Part shown: one piece after another, positions 17,984-27,297 of the stretch
Layout: every line of letters starts with the position of its first letter
Numbering within the stretch: the stretch's first letter is position 1
NCBI RefSeq assembly: GCF_001298445.1
Contig: NZ_CP012036.1
Coordinates: 2,731,263 to 2,795,262, forward strand
Length of the DNA: 64,000 nt
Reading direction: 5' to 3'
Origin: Nostoc piscinale CENA21
Lineage (GTDB): Bacteria > Cyanobacteriota > Cyanobacteriia > Cyanobacteriales > Nostocaceae
Translations under genes and position numbers: made by a program
The notes under the pieces: model-generated
The model's input: the letters and a program-made list of their open reading frames with translations, nothing else
What the model was told of the DNA's origin: nothing
The model's database searches: none

Positions 17984-19183
17984 TTATCTATCTTGTTGCG
18001 CCCATATACGGGTGGGAAGACCCCAAACGTAGATAAAGCCTTCGGCTGCTTTGTGGTCAAATTGGTCTTCAGCGCCGTAGGTGGCTAAGTCGGGTGTGTA
18101 AAGTGTGTTGTCACTCCAACGACCGACTATAGTGGCGTTACCTTTGAACAACTTCACCCGCACTGTTCCTGAGACACGTTCTTGAGTTTTTTGAATGAAC
18201 GCATCCAAAGCAGCTTTGAGGGGACTGTACCACAAACCGTTGTAAACCAATTTGGTATAAGTGTCTTCTATACCGCGCTTATATTGGGTAACATCTGCGG
18301 TTAAAGTTAAGCTTTCTAAATCGCGGTGTGCGTGAATTAACACCAACATTGCTGGCGATTCGTAGATTTCCCGTGATTTAATCCCGACCAAGCGGTTTTC
18401 AATCATGTCAATGCGACCGATGCCATGATTGCCTGCTAACTCGTTGAGTGTTTCAATTAATTCAACGGGGTTTTTAGCTAGACCGTTGACAGTAGTGGGG
18501 ATACCTTGAGTAAAACCAATTTCAATATATTCTGGCTCATTGGGGGTATCAGCGATCGCTTTCGTCATCTGATAAATTTCTTCTGGGGGTTCGGCGGCTG
18601 GATCTTCCAACACACCCGCTTCAATACTGCGGCCGAGCAAGTTTTTATCAATACTGTAAGGCGAAGACTTTTTCACAGGTGCGGGGATACCGAACTTTTC
18701 CCCGTAGGCGATGGTTTCTTCGCGGCTCATACCCCATTCCCGCGCCGGTGCTAAAATTTTGAGACTGGGATTTAAGGCAGCACAAGAAACATCAAAGCGT
18801 ACCTGATCATTACCCTTACCAGTACAACCATGTGCGATCGCATCAGCACCATATTTCTCTGCTGCTTCTACTAATATCTTGGCAATTAAGGGACGAGCCA
18901 GCGCCGTTCCCAGGGGATAGCGATTTTCGTAAAGTGCGTTAGCTTGAATCGCCGGGAAAGCGTAATCTTTTACAAAGCTGTCTTTGACATCAATTACCAG
19001 AGACTCACTAGCACCCGACTTGAGAGCCTTTTCTTTAATTGGCTCTAATTCATCTCCCTGGCCTAAATCTGCGGCGAGAGTTATCACCTCCTCCACACCC
19101 CACTCTTGCTTGAGGTAAGGAATGCACACAGAAGTATCTACACCACCTGAATATGCTAAGACAACCTTTTTGGCGCGACCCAT
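17984..19183 (-). CDS. argG: Argininosuccinate synthase
   Basis: The 399-residue enzyme joins citrulline and aspartate with ATP to make argininosuccinate, the seventh step of arginine synthesis. The N-terminal PP-loop ATP motif (VVLAYSGGVDTSVCIPYL) and the family signatures (AHGCTGKGNDQVRFDVSCAAL; SIDKNLLGRSIEAGVLEDP) are present, and the length is typical. In heterocystous cyanobacteria arginine also feeds cyanophycin, the nitrogen store at heterocyst poles, so the place beside nitrogen-fixation genes is sensible, though the gene is housekeeping. It is complete. Confidence 0.97.
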   Translation of the reverse strand: MGRAKKVVLAYSGGVDTSVCIPYLKQEWGVEEVITLAADLGQGDELEPIKEKALKSGASESLVIDVKDSFVKDYAFPAIQANALYENRYPLGTALARPLIAKILVEAAEKYGADAIAHGCTGKGNDQVRFDVSCAALNPSLKILAPAREWGMSREETIAYGEKFGIPAPVKKSSPYSIDKNLLGRSIEAGVLEDPAAEPPEEIYQMTKAIADTPNEPEYIEIGFTQGIPTTVNGLAKNPVELIETLNELAGNHGIGRIDMIENRLVGIKSREIYESPAMLVLIHAHRDLESLTLTADVTQYKRGIEDTYTKLVYNGLWYSPLKAALDAFIQKTQERVSGTVRVKLFKGNATIVGRWSDNTLYTPDLATYGAEDQFDHKAAEGFIYVWGLPTRIWAQQDR

Positions 19184-19306
19184 TGGTTTCTCCAGTTAGG
19201 AAAACAAAGAATGACACAATATTATATCGGACTACTACAGGTAGATTTACGGCTGTTGTGCGATCGCCACAATGGTTATATCAATTCTCGATGACATAAA
19301 GTATAT

Positions 19307-19340
19307 CCATTAGCCAGTGATTAAACTCACTGGCTAATGG
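19307..19340 (-). terminator. Perfect 14-bp hairpin after the small membrane protein gene
   Basis: CCATTAGCCAGTGA (19307-19320) pairs perfectly with TCACTGGCTAATGG (19327-19340) around a 6-base loop, 20 bases beyond the stop codon of the minus-strand gene. No T-run follows, so it may block transcription or protect a 3' end rather than act as a standard terminator. Confidence 0.55.
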
Positions 19341-19360
19341 CGCTAGTAATTAACAAGCGA

Positions 19361-19582
19361 CTACTTTCTTTTTTGGCTTGGGACTACAGTTTTGACTAAC
19401 TCAACCATTGCCATAATTACAGTAGCCGTTCCGCCCATTAATAAGGAAGTAAGAATCGCTGCTGCAAGAATGATTTCTGTTGGACTGTACCCATCGCGCA
19501 TCCAAGCAGAAGGTTTTTCAATTACTGGGGAAGTTGCGGGGATTAACTGTGAAGTTTGGGAGTTGGTAGAGGTGTTATTCAT
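19361..19582 (-). CDS. Small single-span membrane protein, unknown function
   Basis: The 73-residue protein starts at MNNTSTNSQ (19582); an upstream reading to 19672 adds residues with no protein character. A Ser/Thr/Pro-rich N-terminal part is followed by one membrane helix (TEIILAAAILTSLLMGGTATVIMAMVEL, about residues 38-65) and a short basic tail (SQKRK). It is divergent from the STAND NTPase gene at 19716. The function is not known. Confidence 0.6.
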   Translation of the reverse strand: MNNTSTNSQTSQLIPATSPVIEKPSAWMRDGYSPTEIILAAAILTSLLMGGTATVIMAMVELVKTVVPSQKRK

Positions 19583-19715
19583 AGTGAACTTTGTGAAAAA
19601 CTCGACTGTATAAATCGTATTCTTGACATCACAGCCGGAGATTCCTGGGAAATAGAGATAAAGTAGAAGCAAAATAGAAGATAAGTAGAATCAAGTAAAT
19701 TTTTTCAGGCTGTCT

Positions 19716-21572
19716 ATGCAATGGGTTGAGTTTTTAAGACAAGAAGCGGCTACTCATGAATTATCCCCAGAGCAAACGGCGGCATTTTTAGTCAGGTTGC
19801 AGGCGGAAAACTCAGGTAAAAGTGAAGCGAAACTAGCCAGCGACATTAATATCAGTGCGGCGGCGTTCAAAAAGCGTATGACTGAGGTTTATGACAAGTT
19901 TGCTAAGAGTTGTCCTGAGTTAGCTACTTCTAAACGTGGAAAACTGGAAACATTAAAGGCTTACCTGACAACAAAATATAACGGTGTTGATGAGACACAG
20001 CCGAAAAAAGAAATTCAGCACAATATCCTCCAGGCTGTACCTTGGGAAAGATTTGTCGGGAGAGAGGCGGAATTACAACAACTGCACGAGATGATACAAA
20101 AATCGCAGCAAGTTGCTATTGTCGCCGTGGCTGGGATGGGTGGCGTTGGGAAAACTGAACTTGCAACCCAGTATGCTCAACAAAATTTGCAAAATTATCC
20201 TGGTGGAGTTTGCTGGTTATCAGCACCAGGTATTGATGTTGGGATTCAAATTCTCAGATTTGCAGAAGCGAAGTTTAAATTTATTGCACCCGATGATAGG
20301 GAATTAGTAGATAGGGTAAAACTTTGCTGGGATAGGTGGGATGCTGGAGATGTTTTGCTGGTGTTTGATGATGTCACAGACTACAAAACCCAAGTTAAGC
20401 CTTATCTACCTGCAAACTCATCTAAGTTTAAAGTTTTGCTCACAACCCGCCTGGAATTTGATAGAACTCTGTCACAAGTAAGTCTTCGTGTTCTAGAACC
20501 ATTGGCGGCGATGAAACTATTAAAGTCGCTTGTGGACAGAGAAAGATTAAAAAATGAGCCTTGGGTAGCGAGAAAAATTTGTAAATTCTTGGGATATCTG
20601 CCTTTGGCTTTAGAGTTGGTGGGACGATATCTGGATACAATGCCAGATTTATCACTGCAAACACTGTTGAAGCGGTTAGAGAAAAAGCGGCTGGAACATG
20701 AAGCAATGGCTGAGGCTAACCCGTTGATGGAATATAAGTACGGTGTGGCTGAAGCTTTTGATTTGAGTTGGGAACAGTTAGATGAGAATGCACAAGGCGC
20801 GGGTTGTTGGCTAAGTTTATATGCTTTGGCTGACATTCCTTTTAATGTGGAAGCAATTGAAGATGATGAACTGCAAGAAATTTGGGAGACAGCCATTGCT
20901 GATTTACTCAAACTGCATTTATTACAACGCCAAAGTCAAGGAATTTATCGTTTACATCCACTAATTCGGCAATATTTTCAGATGAAATTGGATGAGTCAA
21001 GCGAGGCGGATGAGGTGAAGACAGTTTTTACCGCGCAAATGGTAGAAGTCACCAAGCAAATCCCCCAACAGCCTACCCGTGATTTGATTCAACAACTCAC
21101 TCCTCTAATTCCTCATTTAGTAGAAGCCACTGATAATCTAACAGCATTTATTAAAGATGAAGATTTAATTTGGGCTTTTACTGGATTAGGCTGGTTTTAT
21201 CAAGGACAAGGATTATATAAAGAAGCAGAACCTTTTTTGCTTCAGTGTCAACAAATAATTAAACATCGTTATGGTTCAGAACATCTCTATTTCGCCACTA
21301 GCCTCAGTAATCTGGCAACACTCTACTATGCAGCAGGACAGTATAGTAAAGCTGAATCCTTATATCAAAAAGCTTTAGAATTAAAAATAAGTCGGTTAGG
21401 AACAGAACATCCCCGTGTTGCTACTAGTTACAATGATTTGGCAATGAAATCTTTGGTAGATAAATTACTGGTTCTATTTTTATCTCACGCGGAGGCGCAA
21501 AGAAGGATTTTAGAGGTGTTGTCATTGTCTTTTGTTAGGCGCGATCGCTCACCTATCTCCAACACAAGCTAA
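19716..21572 (+). CDS. STAND NTPase (NB-ARC) with truncated TPR array
   Basis: The 618-residue protein opens with a helical domain with an HTH-like region (about 1-95; KLASDINISAAAFKKRM), of the kind found as adaptors in cyanobacterial STAND proteins. The NB-ARC NTPase follows: FVGREAELQQL, P-loop AGMGGVGKTELA (about 145), Walker B VLLVFDDV, sensor LTTR, GLPL-like GYLPLALEL. Then comes a winged-helix region and two TPRs (ATSLSNLATLYYAAGQYSKAESLYQKAL). After the third TPR starts (ATSYNDLA), the frame runs into unrelated residues (LSHAEAQRRILEVL) encoded by a dispersed repeat (CTCACGCGGAGGCGCAAAG), so the sensor array is cut short. Full-length relatives act as signalling or antiviral switches. 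This copy may be inactive or altered in sensing. Confidence 0.85.
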   Translation: MQWVEFLRQEAATHELSPEQTAAFLVRLQAENSGKSEAKLASDINISAAAFKKRMTEVYDKFAKSCPELATSKRGKLETLKAYLTTKYNGVDETQPKKEIQHNILQAVPWERFVGREAELQQLHEMIQKSQQVAIVAVAGMGGVGKTELATQYAQQNLQNYPGGVCWLSAPGIDVGIQILRFAEAKFKFIAPDDRELVDRVKLCWDRWDAGDVLLVFDDVTDYKTQVKPYLPANSSKFKVLLTTRLEFDRTLSQVSLRVLEPLAAMKLLKSLVDRERLKNEPWVARKICKFLGYLPLALELVGRYLDTMPDLSLQTLLKRLEKKRLEHEAMAEANPLMEYKYGVAEAFDLSWEQLDENAQGAGCWLSLYALADIPFNVEAIEDDELQEIWETAIADLLKLHLLQRQSQGIYRLHPLIRQYFQMKLDESSEADEVKTVFTAQMVEVTKQIPQQPTRDLIQQLTPLIPHLVEATDNLTAFIKDEDLIWAFTGLGWFYQGQGLYKEAEPFLLQCQQIIKHRYGSEHLYFATSLSNLATLYYAAGQYSKAESLYQKALELKISRLGTEHPRVATSYNDLAMKSLVDKLLVLFLSHAEAQRRILEVLSLSFVRRDRSPISNTS

Positions 21573-21604
21573 AATATGCTTTCAACTTGCACAATTAGTA
21601 ATTT

Positions 21605-22084
<480 letters not shown>

Positions 22085-22126
22085 TATTTAATTGACCTTT
22101 ACTACTCTCCTCATTCATACATCTTT

Positions 22127-22507
22127 CTAGCCAGCCATGTCACGGTAAACAGCAATTTCATCTACCCTCATTTCAAAAGGTATACCTTGGCTTTCGGGAG
22201 GACAAACGCGAATTTTTGCACTACTCACAATTGACTGGAGTAATGTCCCCATTGCGACAATTTGTTGTAAAACTCGCCAGTTGGTAACAGGGTCGGGACA
22301 TTCAATTACTAGTGTCATCGCACTAGCATCACTGGTGACATACCAGCGACAATGAGAAAGAAGACTTTGAATTGTGCGATCGCACGCTTCATAAAAGTAT
22401 TTACTAATAGAATGCTCTAGTTGTTGCCGTAAAATAATATCTGCCGATGACGGTTGCATTGGACGGTAATCGTAATCATCGTTGTAACAGAACATATACC
22501 TAGCCAT
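22127..22507 (-). CDS. Hypothetical protein, 126 residues
   Basis: It is not recognised. An N-terminal YMFCYNDDYDYRP is followed by an alpha/beta domain with a helical segment (LRQQLEHSISKYFYEACDRTIQSLL) and a strand-rich end (CPPESQGIPFEMRVDEIAVYRD). It has no signal or membrane segment. It starts 19 bases after the stop of the SagB-like gene on the same strand, so the two are probably one operon, which may mean the protein works with that oxidoreductase. Confidence 0.55.
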   Translation of the reverse strand: MARYMFCYNDDYDYRPMQPSSADIILRQQLEHSISKYFYEACDRTIQSLLSHCRWYVTSDASAMTLVIECPDPVTNWRVLQQIVAMGTLLQSIVSSAKIRVCPPESQGIPFEMRVDEIAVYRDMAG

Positions 22508-22525
22508 CTCTACTTACAAAACTAC

Positions 22526-23814
22526 TTAATTGCCAATAGCCATTGCGTAGAGAATATCCATTTTTGTTTCTAAGAAACTCTGGGTTTCATCGTCATAAAA
22601 CGCGCCAATTCCGCTACATTGTATCCCCAAGTAATTACTACTCAGGTAAACTCTGTGTCCTAAAAAACCTGCTAACTGCATAGCGGTTTGATAACTTGTA
22701 TAGTCAGACACAAAAAACAAAGTTACTGCACAATCACGCGCAATAGCCTGATTAATGCACAAATAACCAGTATGTTCGCTAAAATCGCCACTTTTTAATC
22801 AGATGATTGTTTTTGATATAACCCAGGGGATATCCCCTCTACTCGATGCACGACTGAATAAACTTTGATTGCTGCACAACTTTCTGTGGGAATTGCTTGC
22901 TTTAGTTGTGACAATATCCTGAAATAATCTTCTTGAGAAATCAACTGTTTCCGGAAACGTCTATTTGAACGTCTATGCCAAACAGTTTGATAAAATTTAT
23001 CCTTGTCAAACTTAAACTTGGGATGCTCTAGCTGTTGTTTTGGACTCTTTTGTAAAGCGGTTACTTGATAGCCATCCTCAATAAATTGATTAGCTTCAAA
23101 ATAATCTGTACCACTCACAAAAGGAACTTTCAGCCTTAAGCGTCTCACCTGCTTTTCTTCTACTTCCCCACATAAAACACAAGCAGTCACAAACTCTTTA
23201 TTCTCAAAACCTAAGTCAGAGTTAAGAGCTAACTTATCAAAATCAAACATTAGCTGGATATTTTTGTCATGGAGATCAGCCGATGCGGCAATTGTACCCA
23301 AATGGTGTCCGCTATCTAAAAAGCAATATCTCAGACTTCTGTTTTTATATTTCCAACTAGACCTATAATAAACGCAACTAATTAAAAAAATGATTCCTTT
23401 GATACATTTGCCCTGTATAATATAACTTTCTAAGCCATCATCGATTAATTCATAGATAAGAGTTAGACAATTATTCTCAACTTCTAGATGGTAGATGCCA
23501 TCAACTATTTCCGGGATGCCACGAATTTGTACATAAATCTCTGTTGGATATAGCCCACCTGCTGAGGGATTTACACGGAGTTTGTAGGCTACATCCTTAT
23601 AAGTCTTTTCTAGGGTGATTGCACTTGTTAAGTAAATGAATGAGTGGATTGGATGATGGAGATTTAATTGCAGCCTGCGATAAAATTTTGGATATCTCTT
23701 AAAAGCATATGGTTGAGTTGTAGAGTCTACATAATTAGGATCAAGCTGCACTGATAAGTAAGAATGTTTAGTCGCTTGATGAAAGTTTTTGCTAGATAAA
23801 TCATTTTGTAGCAT
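22526..23814 (-). pseudogene. SagB/ThcOx-type nitroreductase-fold oxidoreductase, split by a frameshift
   Basis: Two frames on the minus strand form one FMN-dependent SagB-family protein, here with two nitroreductase-like halves. The first piece (22795-23814) has LRVNPSAGGLYPTEIYV, a family hallmark, GHHLGTIAASADLH, and a second-half start WHRRSNRRFRKQLIS. The second piece (22526-22762) has AIARDCAVTLFFVSDYTS, then GHRVYLSSNYLGIQCSGIGAFYDDE and the closing ILYAMAIGN. The frame changes at GATTAAAAAGTGG (minus strand, near 22788-22796); one extra T before the A-run would join SSD to LKSGDF. SagB relatives oxidise azolines in RiPP maturation or act on other small molecules. No cyclodehydratase is nearby. 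The gene overlaps the ankyrin gene upstream by 14 bases, which argues for translational coupling. Confidence 0.7.
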
Positions 23815-24265
23815 CTTTCAGCATCCTTAAAACTTCGACGGTGCTGGCAAAATCTATAGCTTTGTAATCGTCTAAGTTTTTTAAATCCAAATTGGGATGG
23901 TGTTGTAAAAGTAACTTAACCACTTCTGCTTTGCCTGCTGAAGCTGCATACATTACAACAGTCGCCCCATTATCGTTTTGATTATCGATATTTATTTTCA
24001 TTTTTAAAAGCAAACTAATTAATTCATAATGGTTGCCAAAGCAAGCAAACCATAAGGCATTGTTATTATCGTTATTTTTGGCATTAATATCTGCACCTGC
24101 ACTAATTAATTCTTGAACGACTGAATAAATACCTTGCCTAGTAGCTTTCATCAAAGCTGTATCACCATTTTCTCCAGGCTGATTTAAATTTTCAGGATTG
24201 TAATTGTTTGCTATTAACCATTCACAAGTTGTTTTACTTAAACGTTGTTGACTGTGCTGCTTCAT
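23801..24265 (-). CDS. Ankyrin-repeat protein
   Basis: I start at the ATG at 24265 (MKQHSQQRLSK); an upstream GTG at 24319 is possible but would add residues unlike the family. The protein of about 154 residues has four ankyrin repeats: GDTALMKATRQGIYSVVQEL, then NALWFACFGNHYELISLLL, GATVVMYAASAGKAEVVKLL, and a final degenerate one. Ankyrin stacks bind partner proteins. The last codons overlap the start of the SagB-like gene, so the two are translationally coupled and may form a complex or enzyme-inhibitor pair. Confidence 0.85.
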   Translation of the reverse strand: MKQHSQQRLSKTTCEWLIANNYNPENLNQPGENGDTALMKATRQGIYSVVQELISAGADINAKNNDNNNALWFACFGNHYELISLLLKMKINIDNQNDNGATVVMYAASAGKAEVVKLLLQHHPNLDLKNLDDYKAIDFASTVEVLRMLKDATK

Positions 24266-24385
24266 AAATTGCCTCAATTGACTAATAAAAGATAATGGTG
24301 GACAATGCCCACCATTCACAAAAAACTTTTTGACAATACTGTCAATTTATAGTTAGAGGTTGTCTGAGAATTTTTTAATTTTGTA

Positions 24386-24461
24386 GATCCCCCTAAATCC
24401 CCCTTAAAAAGGAGGACTTTGATTCCGGTTCCCCCCTTTTTAAGGGAGGCTAGGGGGGATC
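24386..24461. repeat. Interspersed GATCCCCC hairpin repeat, copy 3
   Basis: The core matches the other copies (GATCCCCCTAAATCCCCC at the left, GGGGGGATC at the right). The stem continues in the flanks with sequence unique to this copy: CTGAGAATTTTTTAATTTTG on the left matches the complement of CAAAAGTTTAATAATTCTCAG on the right, with few mismatches. It lies between the ankyrin and CBS genes. Confidence 0.85.
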
Positions 24462-24491
24462 AAAAGTTTAATAATTCTCAGATGCTCTCAT

Positions 24492-25118
24492 TTAGACAGC
24501 ATTCATAGTTTGGTTTGGCTGTTCCCCAGATACCATTGGTTTGGGTTCTTCAGAGAATAGTTCTCTAGAAGATTTATCTTGCTTGGGTGCGCCATAAAAA
24601 CCAGCTTCAGCTTCGAGTTCGTCTACGAAATCCCAAGCTTCAATTGTGCGTTTAGAGTCTGCACCGTAGTTCGCAGAAATTGCCCGTGCGTTGGAGACAG
24701 CTTTATATATCTCTTTTTGCAAGAATAGGAGTTTTGGTTTATCTACAAAGTCGCCTTTATGGATAATATCGCTGATAGTAATCATCCCAAGTAATTCACC
24801 TCGGATGACAGGCGCACTCCGCATCCCTGTATTAATCAATAACCTTGCAACATATTCTAAATCAAGGTCAGGATCTACAGTGACACAGGGTTTGCTCATT
24901 ATTTCGTAAACATAAGTTCTTTGAGGATCTTTTCCATAAGCAACCACTTTGCCTGCAATATCACTCTCAGTCACAATGCCGTAAGCATCACCACTATGAC
25001 GAGGTTCCACAATCAATTCTTGCAGTTGTTTGAGCCTTAATAATTTCACTGCTTCTGCTACTGTAGCGGAGCCGCGAATGGTAGCTACATCTTGAGTCAT
25101 AATATGTTTGGCTCGCAT
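24492..25118 (-). CDS. CBS-CP12 fusion protein
   Basis: The protein has 208 residues. Two CBS motifs (about 1-60, AKHIMTQDVATIRGSATVAE; and 68-125, VYEIMSKPCVTVDPDLDLEY) form a Bateman module that would bind adenine nucleotides. A CP12-like helical hairpin follows (about 135-180) with the conserved AWDFVDELEAEAGFYG. CP12 normally closes GAPDH and phosphoribulokinase in the dark through Cys pairs; here neither N- nor C-terminal Cys pair is visible, only the central AWDxVxELxAE motif, so thiol control is unlikely. CBS-CP12 fusions are known in cyanobacteria, with poorly defined roles. A link between energy charge and carbon flow, perhaps in heterocysts, is inference from the neighbourhood. Confidence 0.85.
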   Translation of the reverse strand: MRAKHIMTQDVATIRGSATVAEAVKLLRLKQLQELIVEPRHSGDAYGIVTESDIAGKVVAYGKDPQRTYVYEIMSKPCVTVDPDLDLEYVARLLINTGMRSAPVIRGELLGMITISDIIHKGDFVDKPKLLFLQKEIYKAVSNARAISANYGADSKRTIEAWDFVDELEAEAGFYGAPKQDKSSRELFSEEPKPMVSGEQPNQTMNAV

Positions 25119-25868
25119 AATTCCTGCTCCTTATGTATTGCAAGTAAGGGAATTTCTAAACTGCTGCACTTATTCCCAAACTATGTTTGCTTAGTTTAAG
25201 CATTACGAAAATTAGACACAGGTATTACGCAGTATTAACCCTAAGTTATACTTAGTAGAATCATCAATTATCAGTATAAGATTTACACATTTCCCTAATA
25301 TATTGTTGAAGCGATCGCATCGTCTGCCTAACTTTCAGATGTACCAGGATTTAGGTAGAAACGTCTTCGATAACCCTGTAATCATTTGCTGCTGAAGTTT
25401 GGTTCACTAGCAACAATTTAGCTTACTTATATATTATCACTCTGATAAGTTTGTTCTATAAACAAGTGTGTATTCTCATAACGATATGAGTTAATTAACT
25501 CAAAAAATTATCAAATTGCAGCAAAGAATACATTTGAATTTTAAAACTTATGTTGTAAACAAATCTGCATTTAAAGACTTAAGTTTTATATAAGCTAATA
25601 GTAATACTTAGTTTGTAAAGTTAATTTTTACATCTGTAGTTGACGTATAAAAATTTTAAACAAATAAATCAACCATTGGATATGAATTTTGCTACTTCTT
25701 AGGATGAAATATCTCTTTCTAGTGGAGTATTTTTATTTGCGATCGCTTAGTCAACTTATTTTGTATAAATTATATCTGCTAATTTATAAAGAAATTATAA
25801 AAAACTCCTTTTTAATTCCAAAAAGTTGGTATTGTTTGGAACTAGTATCTCACAAAAGGAAATAAAAC
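25119..25868. other. Long AT-rich intergenic region upstream of mop and the CBS-CP12 gene
   Basis: No gene, RNA or repeat was recognised in 750 bases. It separates two divergent genes, so it holds both promoters. The final stretch before 25869 carries a good ribosome binding site (AAAAGGAAA). Confidence 0.4.
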
Positions 25869-26078
25869 ATGGAAATTAGCGCGCGTAATGCAATCAAAAC
25901 TACTGTTAAAAAGATTGTAACTGGTTCTGTTAATACCGAAGTAACTTTAGAATTAGCACCTGGGATAGAGCTGGTATCTATTATTACTAAATCATCAGCC
26001 GATAGACTGGAATTGCAAGAAGGGAAACAAGCTTATGCTGTGATTAAAGCATCAGATGTTATCGTTGCTGTCGAATAA
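25869..26078 (+). CDS. mop: Molbindin-type molybdate-binding protein (Mop domain)
   Basis: The 69-residue protein is a single Mop/TOBE domain: MEISARNAIKTTVKKIVTGS then VNTEVTLELAPGIELVSIIT, with TKSSADRLELQEGKQAYAVI and KASDVIVAV at the end. Molbindins assemble as hexamers that store or buffer molybdate or tungstate in the cytoplasm. A place beside the Mo-nitrogenase cluster suggests Mo supply for FeMo cofactor synthesis. The start is supported by an AAGGAAA ribosome binding site 8 bases upstream. It is convergent with fdxH, with a shared hairpin terminator between. Confidence 0.9.
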   Translation: MEISARNAIKTTVKKIVTGSVNTEVTLELAPGIELVSIITKSSADRLELQEGKQAYAVIKASDVIVAVE

Positions 26079-26164
26079 TCAATATGTAATTTACAAGCTG
26101 TATATACAATATCCCCGACTTATTTAAAGCCAGGGATATGTATTTCACCATCAGAATAAAGTTT

Positions 26165-26207
26165 AAAGGATGAAAAATAAAGAAAATTTCTCCATCTTTC
26201 ATCCTTT
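26165..26207. terminator. Bidirectional terminator between mop and fdxH
   Basis: AAAGGATGAAA (26165-26175) pairs perfectly with TTTCATCCTTT (26197-26207), with T-rich tract on one side and A-rich on the other, between two convergent genes. A second weaker hairpin, ATATCCC/GGGATAT (26109-26139), lies nearer mop. Confidence 0.75.
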
Positions 26208-26241
26208 TATTAATTGCTAAAAATAGCAACTAAAGCACTAC

Positions 26242-26541
26242 TTAAACGAGGTAAGGTTCTTGATGAGTTTTAATTGTGCAGTTAGAGCGAGGATAGGTAA
26301 CGCACAATAAAGCAAATCCTTTAGATACTTGCTCATCATCTAAGAAGTTTTGATCGGATTGATCAATTTCACCTTCTGTAACTTTACCTACACAGCTAGA
26401 GCAAGAACCTGCATGGCAAGAAAAAGGTAACTCAATACCAGCTTCTTCTGCTGCGTCCAGAATTGTAGTGTCTTCATCCACCTCAATTGTGGTATCGATG
26501 TCTTCCTTTTTGTTGATTAATCTTACTTGATAGGTAGCCAT
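26242..26541 (-). CDS. fdxH: Heterocyst [2Fe-2S] ferredoxin FdxH
   Basis: The 99-residue plant-type ferredoxin gives electrons to nitrogenase reductase NifH. The cluster ligands are in FSCHAGSCSSCVGKV (CX4CX2C) and a fourth Cys in ALLCVTYP. It ends the nif region as in Anabaena. The ribosome binding site GAGGAG lies 11 bases upstream of the start. A 9-bp inverted repeat in the leader (26573-26604) may separate its expression from hesAB. Confidence 0.95.
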   Translation of the reverse strand: MATYQVRLINKKEDIDTTIEVDEDTTILDAAEEAGIELPFSCHAGSCSSCVGKVTEGEIDQSDQNFLDDEQVSKGFALLCVTYPRSNCTIKTHQEPYLV

Positions 26542-26572
26542 TTTCCGATTCTCCTCATTACGGTTCGGTTAA

Positions 26573-26604
26573 TTCTCGAAGTGTGTCAGTCTCCTCTTCG
26601 AGAA
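26573..26604 (-). promoter_or_regulatory. Perfect 9-bp inverted repeat in the fdxH leader
   Basis: TTCTCGAAG (26573-26581) pairs with CTTCGAGAA (26596-26604) around a 14-base loop, 32 to 63 bases upstream of the fdxH start. It may be an RNA hairpin that marks a processed 5' end, or a terminator remnant of hesB. There is no T-run. Confidence 0.45.
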
Positions 26605-26720
26605 AGCATGAATAGGAAGACACTGCATTTGATGAGTTGTAGCTAGTGTCTCTGACATTTGGTGCGGAGTACGTTTACGGAAAGCCTCTATGGTTGATTT
26701 GACACTAAAAGATTCTTCTT

Positions 26721-27089
26721 TTAGCTACAAGGAACACCAGTAGGCGTACAGTCTCCTGCTTGGAAAGATTTGCCACAACCGCAGGTACTAGTTGCATTAG
26801 GGTTGGTAAATTTGAAACCGCTTTCTACCACCCCTTCGACAAAATCGATCACAATTCCTTCTAATAAAGGCGCACTTTTGGCATCGACGTAAACCAGCAC
26901 ACTACCTTGCTGAATTACTAAATCATCTGGTTGAGGTTGGCTGGTAACATCCATGCCATATTCATAGCCATTGCAACCGCCACCTTTGACAGAGATTCGG
27001 ATACCTTTAGTACTAGTCTCATCGGAACCGGAACCTCGCAGGAAAGCCCGCAAACGAAATTCTGCTTTTTCTGTTAAAGTAACAGTCAT
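26721..27089 (-). CDS. hesB: HesB / IscA-type iron-sulfur carrier
   Basis: The 122-residue A-type carrier has the three ligand cysteines: one in KGGGCNGYEYG and two in STCGCGKSF. Heterocyst HesB helps deliver Fe-S clusters to nitrogenase proteins. The C-terminal tail (AGDCTPTGVPCS) is longer than in housekeeping IscA and carries two more Cys. It lies downstream of hesA, with a repeat-filled gap of about 200 bases. Confidence 0.93.
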   Translation of the reverse strand: MTVTLTEKAEFRLRAFLRGSGSDETSTKGIRISVKGGGCNGYEYGMDVTSQPQPDDLVIQQGSVLVYVDAKSAPLLEGIVIDFVEGVVESGFKFTNPNATSTCGCGKSFQAGDCTPTGVPCS

Positions 27090-27175
27090 TCAATCTCCTA
27101 ATCTGTAGCGATTGATTGTTCTGATTTAGAATTTGATAATTTAGTCAATAGTCAAAAATCCAGAGTTTAAAGATC

Positions 27176-27291
27176 ACTATTGACCCTTCGGGTGACGCTC
27201 CTGCGTCGCTAACGCTGCGCTAACGTCAGTTGCTCATGGGGGAAACCCCCAAGACCGCACTGACTCACCATTGACCAATGACTATTGACCT
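27176..27291. repeat. Palindromic small repeat plus heptamer array between hesA and hesB
   Basis: Around 27180-27262 a GC-rich, self-complementary stretch (TGGGGGAAACCCCC at its centre; CAGT/ACTG at its ends) breaks the AT-rich background. It resembles small palindromes near 17783 and 32990, which also carry a GGGAACC-type centre. Heptamers of the CATTGAC kind follow to 27291. Confidence 0.55.
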
Positions 27292-27297
27292 TTATTA

